NCBI GenBank assembly: GCA_910587375.1
Contig: CAJULR010000015.1
Location: 1 to 64,000 of the forward strand
Direction of reading: 5' to 3'
Length of the DNA stretch: 64,000 nt
DNA from: Candidatus Gastranaerophilales bacterium
Lineage (GTDB): Bacteria > Cyanobacteriota > Vampirovibrionia > Gastranaerophilales > Gastranaerophilaceae
Made by a program: the position numbers and the translations under genes. How positions within the stretch are numbered: position 1 is the stretch's first letter; each line of letters begins with the position of its first letter. Of the stretch, positions 58,702 through 64,000 are shown piece by piece. The notes beneath the pieces were generated by a model. The model was given only the letters and a program-made list of their open reading frames with translations, was not told the DNA's origin and ran no database searches.

Positions 58702-59025
58702 ATGAAAGAAATCGAATACTACACAACGCCTGAAGGCAAATGCCCGTATATAGAGTGGCGAAATACGTTAAGTATTGAATTTCAGGTTCGAATTGCAAAA
58801 CGTTTAAACCGCATGTCAAATGGCAATTATGGAGATTGGAAACGTTTACAAAACAGCCAATTATACGAGTTGCGCATGGATTTTGGCAAGGGTTACCGTA
58901 TTTATTTTAAAGAATTGGATAATGTAATAATTTTGATACTTGCAGGAAGCGACAAATCTGACCAGAAACACACAATAAAACAGGCAGGCAAATATTTAGA
59001 AGAATTTTTAAACAGAGGTAGATAA
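58702..59025 (+). CDS. HigB/RelE-superfamily toxin (Gp49-like)
   Basis: The 107-residue protein matches the phage-derived Gp49-like/HigB family: YYTTPEGKCPYIEW, then RLNRMSNGNYGDWKRLQ and LYELRMDFGKGYRIYFKE, ending with HTIKQAGKYLEEFL. RelE-type toxins cut mRNA at the ribosome. Start is ATG 58702; the TTG frame from 58684 runs through the promoter. The partner antitoxin follows two bases after the stop, so the order is toxin first, as in higBA. Confidence 0.9.
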   Translation: MKEIEYYTTPEGKCPYIEWRNTLSIEFQVRIAKRLNRMSNGNYGDWKRLQNSQLYELRMDFGKGYRIYFKELDNVIILILAGSDKSDQKHTIKQAGKYLEEFLNRGR

Positions 59026-59027
59026 TA

Positions 59028-59333
59028 ATGACAATAAAATTTGAAGATGATTTAAATAAACAATTACAAAATCCAGAATTTCAAAAAGAATGGATAAGGC
59101 AGACAATAATGGATTACGCACAAGATGGTGATTATTGTGCATTTTATAGTGCTCTTGAACAGGTAATTAAAGCCAGAACTTCCGTAAAACAATTTGCGGA
59201 ACAAGTTGGAATGAACAGAGTTCAGTTAATTGATATTTTACATGGAAAAACAAAGGCGCCATCCCTTCAAACCATATCAAAAATTTTAAACGGGCTTGGC
59301 TATACCTTAAGTATAGAACTTAAATCCGCATAA
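59028..59333 (+). CDS. HigA-like helix-turn-helix antitoxin
   Basis: The 101-residue protein has an HTH of the HigA/XRE type: TSVKQFAEQVGMNRVQLIDI, then LHGKTKAPSLQTISKILNGL and G-Y-T-L-S-I-E-L. It would bind the toxin and repress the shared promoter. Two bases separate it from the toxin gene. The pair is a single type II module, probably mobile in origin but stable here. Confidence 0.9.
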   Translation: MTIKFEDDLNKQLQNPEFQKEWIRQTIMDYAQDGDYCAFYSALEQVIKARTSVKQFAEQVGMNRVQLIDILHGKTKAPSLQTISKILNGLGYTLSIELKSA

Positions 59334-59423
59334 TTCTTTGAAAATAATGTCAAAAACCCACATTTTCTTTTTATAGTATAATATTTCTGATGAATAAAAT
59401 GGCGGGAGCGGAGGCCTTCAAGA

Positions 59424-60167
59424 ATGAAGATTATTGCAGAAAACCTCATAAAAATTTACGGGGACAGATCGGTTGTAAATGATGTGTCTTTTGAAGTAAA
59501 CAAAGGGGAGGTTGTAGGCCTTTTGGGGCCAAACGGCGCCGGAAAAACCACCACATTTTATATGATTGTAGGCCTTGTAAAAGCAAATTCAGGTAAGGTT
59601 TCTCTTTTAAATAAAGAAACAAACGAAACTAAAGACATAACCTTAATGCCAATGAACGAACGCGCAAAGCTTGGAATAGGCTATCTTCCGCAGGAAGCTT
59701 CAATTTTTAGAAAACTTTCCGTTGAAGATAATTTAAAACTCGTTTTGGAATTAAACGAAAAATTAAACCATAAAGAAAAGAAGGAAAAGCTTGAAGAACT
59801 TCTTGAAGAATTCGGAATGACACGTCACAGAAAATCAAGCGCGGTTTCCCTTTCAGGCGGCGAAAGAAGAAGGGTGGAAATTGCGCGTGCTCTTGCTGCA
59901 ACTCCGCACTTTATCCTTCTTGATGAACCTTTTACGGGAATTGACCCGATTGCAATCGGAGATATTAAAGAAAATATTTACAAGCTTGCCCGCGAAAAAG
60001 GCCTTGGTGTTTTAATTACAGACCACAACCCGAAAGCGACACTTTCAATTACAGACAGGGCCTATGTAATTTTTGACGGGAAAATCAAAATTCAGGGAAA
60101 AAGTAAAGAAGTGGCTGAAGACCCTGTTGCAAAAGAATTTTACCTTGGTAAAGACTTTACACTGTAG
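59424..60167 (+). CDS. lptB: LPS export ATP-binding protein
   Basis: The ATPase that drives LPS extraction from the inner membrane. The 247-residue protein has the Walker A GLLGPNGAGKTTTFYMIVGL, ABC signature LSGGERRRVEIARAL and Walker B ILLDEPFTGIDP, the LptB-typical order and length. TATAAT at 59377-59382 probably drives it. Five bases separate it from the LptF/LptG gene, so they form a unit and show the cell is a diderm that exports LPS-like lipid. Confidence 0.94.
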   Translation: MKIIAENLIKIYGDRSVVNDVSFEVNKGEVVGLLGPNGAGKTTTFYMIVGLVKANSGKVSLLNKETNETKDITLMPMNERAKLGIGYLPQEASIFRKLSVEDNLKLVLELNEKLNHKEKKEKLEELLEEFGMTRHRKSSAVSLSGGERRRVEIARALAATPHFILLDEPFTGIDPIAIGDIKENIYKLAREKGLGVLITDHNPKATLSITDRAYVIFDGKIKIQGKSKEVAEDPVAKEFYLGKDFTL

Positions 60168-60172
60168 ATTAG

Positions 60173-61282
60173 GTGAAACAAGTGTTAAAAATAAGCATAT
60201 TCGACAAATACATATTTAAACAAGTCTTTCAAGCAACGCTTGTCTGTCTTTTACTGTTTATGATTGTTTGGATTGCGCCCGAAACACTTGTTAAGGTCAT
60301 AAAAAAAGTTTTAACCCACGCCTGGACCCTTCTTGAGGGCGGAAAATATCTGCTTTACGAGCTTCCAAAAGTTCTTGGAAAAGCAATTCCTGTGGGCATT
60401 TTGCTTGGCTCCCTTTTTACTTTTGATAAACTGTCAAAAGATTCTGAACTTAGCATATTAAGGGGAATCGGCCTTTCTTTTACAAGAATTATGGCTCCAG
60501 TATTAGTTTTAGGGCTTGCACTTTCTTATCTTTGCTTTTTAGTCAGCGATCAGATGATACCTTACGCCTCAAAAGCAACCGGCGAAGGAGCTCATTATAA
60601 TAAACATTTTGTATATATTCAAAAAAATGAACAACAGGTGCCTCAAACCGGCGTTATTATTTCAAATTTCGCGGATGACGGTATCAGAAATTTAATTATT
60701 ATTAACTTTTCAAATGAAAAATATGATGATGCGATGACTTTTAAAAGCGTGCTTTTTGCGCCTGAAGCCATTGCAAAAGAAGACCATTGGCTGCTTCCAA
60801 AGGCAAAGGAATATCAAATCAATAAAAACGGTATTTATACAGACATAAACGACATTGAAAACTATAAAATTCTTGAAGGCGAACTTTCAAAAGATGTCTT
60901 TAAAATGATTGAAAACTCAACCAAAAAAGAACGCTTCTTCACAACAAAAGAATTAAAAGAATACAAAGACATTTTAAAAGAGCAAGATTATACGGATGAA
61001 TATAATTATAACCTTGCAAAATATTATCAAAGATATCTGCACCCGCTAACTTGTCTGCTTTTTGCGGCAATTGGCTGCTTGCTTGGGTTTTCGCCCCCAA
61101 GAAGCCAAAGGCTTGTAGGTTTTACGGTTGCAGTCGGCATGATTTTTGCATATTATATTACTCTGCCTTTCTTTGACCTTATGGCGCAAAAGGGTGCAAT
61201 GCCGCCATTTATTGCTGCAGCATTTCCGATAATTGCATTTATAATATCAATTTTTATAATTAAGAAAATAAAGGACCTTTAA
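60173..61282 (+). CDS. LptF/LptG family permease
   Basis: The 369-residue protein has YjgP/YjgQ-family membrane helices (six in total: near residues 18-38, 60-80, 95-118, then near 288-308, 313-335, 342-362) separated by a long periplasmic region. Seen: GKAIPVGILLGSLFTFDKLS and YLHPLTCLLFAAIGCLLGF. Only one such permease is present beside lptB, whereas Proteobacteria have two, so it may act as a homodimer. Start is a GTG at 60173. Confidence 0.9.
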   Translation: MKQVLKISIFDKYIFKQVFQATLVCLLLFMIVWIAPETLVKVIKKVLTHAWTLLEGGKYLLYELPKVLGKAIPVGILLGSLFTFDKLSKDSELSILRGIGLSFTRIMAPVLVLGLALSYLCFLVSDQMIPYASKATGEGAHYNKHFVYIQKNEQQVPQTGVIISNFADDGIRNLIIINFSNEKYDDAMTFKSVLFAPEAIAKEDHWLLPKAKEYQINKNGIYTDINDIENYKILEGELSKDVFKMIENSTKKERFFTTKELKEYKDILKEQDYTDEYNYNLAKYYQRYLHPLTCLLFAAIGCLLGFSPPRSQRLVGFTVAVGMIFAYYITLPFFDLMAQKGAMPPFIAAAFPIIAFIISIFIIKKIKDL

Positions 61283-62107
61283 ATGAAAAAGATAGTAATC
61301 AAAATTTTCATATTTTTATTCGTAATGTCAAATATAGCGTGTTTTGAAGCCCTTGCAAAGAAGGTGGATGACGGCATTACTATGGAACATTCAACAGAAG
61401 GCATTTATATTTTCAAAATGGACACAAAAAAGGTGGGAAATAAGATAAAACCTTATGTTGCAGAAAAATTAACCACGGTGTCTGATGTTTACAGAAACAA
61501 TGAAAACTACACACTTGTCGCAAATGGCGGCTTTTTCGACATTTTAACGGGAGACGCCGTTTCATATGTTACAATTAACGGAAAAGTTGTGGAAACGCCT
61601 TTTTCAAACATGAAATTAATCCAAAACGCAGGCAGAACAAACCGCCTGGAGGCCATTTTAAACAGAGCAGAATTTAGAATTTTGCAAGATGAAAAAGGCA
61701 AATTATCCTTCGACATTGATAACCATTTTGCCCCCGTAGAAGAAGGTAAAACCATTAAACACAGCCTTCAGGGCGGGCCTTTTGTATATCCTACTATGAA
61801 TCTTGAAAAAGAAAGTTTTCTCAAAAAAGTTGATAATAAAATTGCCTTCCAATCTGCCGATGTCCTTAAAAGACGGGAAAGAACGGTATTGGGGCTGAAA
61901 AATGAAATTTTATATCTTATAATATTTACAAACCAAAATAAAGTGAGCATGATTGAAATAAGAGATTTTTGCAAAAAAATGAAGTTTGATAAGGCGATGG
62001 CGCTGGATGGCGGCGCTTCAACCTCCGTAAATTACAGAGATGTTGAAATTTATTCAAACACAGGGCTTCAAAGAAGGGTGAAGAGCTTTCTTATCGTAGA
62101 AAAATAA
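61283..62107 (+). CDS. phosphodiester glycosidase (NAGPA-like) family exported protein
   Basis: The 274-residue protein has a signal peptide (residues 1-24, ending E-A-L-A) and the phosphodiester glycosidase domain: LVANGGFFDILTGDAVSYVT, ALDGGASTSVNYRDVEIYS and RVKSFLIVEK. The family cleaves sugar phosphodiesters such as GlcNAc-1-phosphodiester and acts outside the cytoplasm. It starts one base after the LptF/G stop; the operon suggests action on envelope polymers, but this is inference. Confidence 0.88.
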   Translation: MKKIVIKIFIFLFVMSNIACFEALAKKVDDGITMEHSTEGIYIFKMDTKKVGNKIKPYVAEKLTTVSDVYRNNENYTLVANGGFFDILTGDAVSYVTINGKVVETPFSNMKLIQNAGRTNRLEAILNRAEFRILQDEKGKLSFDIDNHFAPVEEGKTIKHSLQGGPFVYPTMNLEKESFLKKVDNKIAFQSADVLKRRERTVLGLKNEILYLIIFTNQNKVSMIEIRDFCKKMKFDKAMALDGGASTSVNYRDVEIYSNTGLQRRVKSFLIVEK

Positions 62108-62115
62108 TTATGCCA

Positions 62116-62154
62116 AAATCCGCATTCATTGCGGGGCGCAACCATTGCGGATTT
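62116..62154 (+). other. intercistronic hairpin
   Basis: AAATCCGCA with TGCGGATTT forms a nine-pair stem; inside, TTGCG and CGCAA form a second. No T-run follows, so it is probably an RNA-stability or processing element, not a terminator. Confidence 0.5.
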
Positions 62155-62182
62155 ACAGAAAAATTTAAGGAGAAAATAATCA

Positions 62183-62713
62183 ATGGATGAAAATAAAACA
62201 ACAGAAGAACAGACACAGACTGAACAAGAAATAAAAAAGGCTGAAAATCCAAATAAAATAACCGTTTTCGAGATTTTGGTTCTCCTTCTTGTGATTTTGT
62301 GTATAGGACTTTTCATTTCGCCAAATTTCTTAACAAAGCTTGAAAACAGAAAATATGCCCAAATTCAAACAAACGCAAGCATTTTCACATCAAAAGCTTT
62401 AAGCGAATTTTCAACAAACCCGAAAATGAAGGCCTCTGTAATCTCTAAAAAGCTGACAGAAGAGCTAAATGCGGTAAATAAAAACCCGCTTTCAAAGAAA
62501 CAGCCTGCATATAGCCTGAAAGAAAGGTGCGAAGGCTGCGTCGTTATTACACCTGATGACAAATTAAATTCAATTTCGGTTGAAGCATACAGTAACGAAG
62601 CAGCGCTTCTTGTAAGAACCGTAATTCAACCGCCCTCTTTTGTAACCTACACAAGGGATTTGACGGTTCCAGATAAAAAAAAGAAAGCAAAAGACAATAA
62701 AGATGGAAAATAA
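62183..62713 (+). CDS. hypothetical single-membrane-helix protein
   Basis: The 176-residue protein has a charged, Gln/Glu-rich N-terminus, a hydrophobic helix (about residues 32-52, FEILVLLLVILCIGLFI) and a periplasmic-like C-terminal domain with two cysteines (R-C-E-G-C). The orientation (negative N-terminus then a helix) fits a signal-anchor. The helix resembles prepilin helices, but no G/A|F-T cut site is present. The end K-K-K-K-A-K-D-N-K is basic. AAGGAG precedes ATG 62183; it overlaps the thioesterase gene by 11 bases. Confidence 0.6.
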   Translation: MDENKTTEEQTQTEQEIKKAENPNKITVFEILVLLLVILCIGLFISPNFLTKLENRKYAQIQTNASIFTSKALSEFSTNPKMKASVISKKLTEELNAVNKNPLSKKQPAYSLKERCEGCVVITPDDKLNSISVEAYSNEAALLVRTVIQPPSFVTYTRDLTVPDKKKKAKDNKDGK

Positions 62714-63140
62714 TCTCGAATATAAGGTGCAATACGCCGACACAGACGCATATGGCGTGGTTTGGCATGGAACATATTTAAGGTGGATGGAGGCAGGCCG
62801 CGTCGAATGGCTTTTTCAAAATGGCATTCGAATTGATGAACTGGCGCGGGATTTCGGCATTGTAATGCCCGTTGTTGATATAAACATAAAATATAAATAT
62901 TCGGCAAAACTAATGAATAACGTGGTTGTTAGCACTGTTGTAAAATCCCACACCAGCGCCAGTGTTACGTTTGAGCAGATTATAAGAATTAAAGAAACAG
63001 GCAAAATCTGCACAGTTGCCGAAGTTAAGGCAACAGCTCTTGATAAAAACGGAAGAGTGATGAGGGATATAGCAGGGCTTATCGGCCTGAAAAATGACCA
63101 AAATAAAATTGAAAATACACCCAAAAACCCGGTAGTATAG
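62703..63140 (+). CDS. YbgC/4-hydroxybenzoyl-CoA thioesterase family protein
   Basis: A 145-residue hotdog-fold thioesterase. It has the catalytic motif DTDAYGVVWHGTYLRWMEAG with the conserved Asp/Tyr/Trp-His pattern, then FGIVMPVVDINIKYK. YbgC-type enzymes hydrolyse short acyl-CoA and are linked to the Tol-Pal envelope system in other bacteria. No tol genes are adjacent here. Start overlaps the previous gene. Confidence 0.92.
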   Translation: MENNLEYKVQYADTDAYGVVWHGTYLRWMEAGRVEWLFQNGIRIDELARDFGIVMPVVDINIKYKYSAKLMNNVVVSTVVKSHTSASVTFEQIIRIKETGKICTVAEVKATALDKNGRVMRDIAGLIGLKNDQNKIENTPKNPVV

Positions 63141-63207
63141 GGTTTTTGAGGCATTAGCAACTTTCGCGCTTTATGCGGTTTTAAAAGACATCTAAAAGGA
63201 AATTAAT

Positions 63208-63879
63208 ATGTTAAATACCATAAATCAATATTTTACAGACCTTGACACAGTAGGATTAGCCTTAAACTCTTGTATAGAAAGCTTTTTCCTTGTTCCGCCG
63301 CCGGATTTTTTACTTATAGCAATGGATTTAAAAACACCCCAAAACGCCCTCTATTACGCGCTTATATGCACATTGGCTTCCGCTGTGGGCGGTGCTGTGG
63401 GCTATTTTATCGGTAAATTTGGCGGAAGGCCCGTGTTTAACTGGCTTTTCAGCCTTTTAAGCAAAAACGGAGACAAAAAAGCCCACGAACAGTTTGAAAG
63501 AGTTGAAGCACTTTACAATAAATATGGCCCGCAAGCCGTATTTTTTGCGGCTTTCACACCAATTCCATACAAAGTTTTCACAATTGCAAGCGGCATTTTA
63601 AATATGAATTTTTGGGCATTTATGGCCGCATCCGTTGTTGGGCGCGGAATGAGATTTTTCATTGTGAGTGCCGTTTTGATGATTTTCGGTGAAAAAATTA
63701 AAGACAATATTGAACTTGTAATATTCGGCGCAACTGCCGTTATTATCGCGTTTTTCTACCTTTTATATAAGAAAAGAAAAATGCTTGAAAATATTGAAAA
63801 TAACCGCAAATTAATTGAAAGCAGCCCGCTTCCGCTTGAAAACCTTGAAGAAATTAAGGAAGAAACACTGATAAAATAA
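63208..63879 (+). CDS. DedA/VTT (SNARE-associated) family membrane protein
   Basis: The 223-residue protein has about four membrane segments and a YqaA-like VTT pattern: FLVPPPDFLLIAMDLK, GYFIGKFGGRPVFNWLF, NKYGPQAVFFAAFTPIPYKVF (the conserved G...R/P motif) and GRGMRFFIVSAVLM. The DedA superfamily flips or supports lipid carriers such as undecaprenyl phosphate. AAGGA precedes ATG 63208. The last 120 bases of the window after it hold nothing recognisable. Confidence 0.88.
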   Translation: MLNTINQYFTDLDTVGLALNSCIESFFLVPPPDFLLIAMDLKTPQNALYYALICTLASAVGGAVGYFIGKFGGRPVFNWLFSLLSKNGDKKAHEQFERVEALYNKYGPQAVFFAAFTPIPYKVFTIASGILNMNFWAFMAASVVGRGMRFFIVSAVLMIFGEKIKDNIELVIFGATAVIIAFFYLLYKKRKMLENIENNRKLIESSPLPLENLEEIKEETLIK

Positions 63880-64000
63880 GCGCTATACGGCGTTTGTACG
63901 CAGTTTTTGACTATATATTATATTTCTTGTAATTAGGGGTCAAACTCAATAAACGCAATGGTTTTAGGCAGTATTGTTTTATTTTTATAGACGATATTTT

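Noticed and set aside
62183..62713. Hypothetical protein as a prepilin
   Set aside because: The helix is similar but there is no G/A|F-T-L-x-E cut site, and the N-terminus before it is long and acidic.

Overview
The window looks like a chromosomal segment of an AT-rich, diderm, probably anaerobic gut bacterium. My best guess is a non-photosynthetic relative of Cyanobacteria (Vampirovibrionia/Melainabacteria, order Gastranaerophilales). This is inferred from the mix of LptB/LptF-type LPS export, an MCE/MlaD protein and a heptosyltransferase-like GT9 enzyme (outer membrane), a K+-dependent membrane pyrophosphatase, an S-layer-homology protein, prepilin-like proteins with F-T/S-L-x-E junctions, and several large proteins with no family I recognise. 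No rRNA, tRNA, CRISPR array or recognisable transposase gene was seen, so the assignment rests on gene content only.

Layout. 1-3.7 kb: end of a kelch-repeat protein, a gene-poor stretch with a palindromic repeat, an SLH protein and a GT9 glycosyltransferase. 3.8-8.7 kb: a methylcobalamin/methionine-synthase-like methyltransferase joined to a CooC-type ATPase, then folD, alr, gcvH and a ribbon-helix-helix regulator. 8.9-13.2 kb: a divergent GH77-like protein and a hypothetical-rich patch. 13.2-22 kb: cdd, an MBL hydrolase, cdaA, lysA, an AI-2E-type exporter, a radical SAM protein, btuR and an MCE protein. 22-25.3 kb: one giant glycine-rich prepilin-like ORF whose leader is built from in-frame palindromic repeats. 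25.4-29.1 kb: small regulators, two tandem thymidylate-kinase-like genes, a membrane protein overlapping miaA. 29.1-35.3 kb: a 196-bp element with perfect terminal inverted repeats, a Q/P/Y-rich tail-anchored protein, a prepilin and two tandem paralogous multi-domain proteins of unknown family. 35.4-47.6 kb: etfBA, dnaJ-like, yitT-like, a lipoprotein binding protein, hppA, yjbQ, small regulatory genes, an M24 peptidase, a SpoU methyltransferase and gpsA. 47.7-54.4 kb (minus strand): a 1201-residue coiled-coil protein, UDG, prs, glmU. 54.4-64 kb: ilvD with a hydrophobic upstream peptide, a HExxH protein, fabI, a toxin-antitoxin pair, an lptB-lptF/G-phosphodiester glycosidase run, a YbgC thioesterase and a DedA-like protein.

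How it fits together. Most recognisable genes are housekeeping: envelope precursors (glmU, alr, lysA, fabI, lpt), one-carbon and amino acid metabolism (folD, gcvH, ilvD, metE-like), nucleotide metabolism (prs, cdd, tmk-like), and second messenger c-di-AMP (cdaA). The accessory layer is the interesting part: two 24-residue hydrophobic ORFs with the same GAAAGGAGG ribosome site and similar reverse-strand promoters, the tandem paralogs with prion-like ends and a shared Y-I-P-S-S-K-P-F motif, the repeat-built prepilin leader, and two loci where a small helix-turn-helix protein is divergent from a member of one small-protein family. Promoters with an extended -10 (TGnTATAAT-like) recur, and several genes appear to start directly at the transcription start (leaderless).
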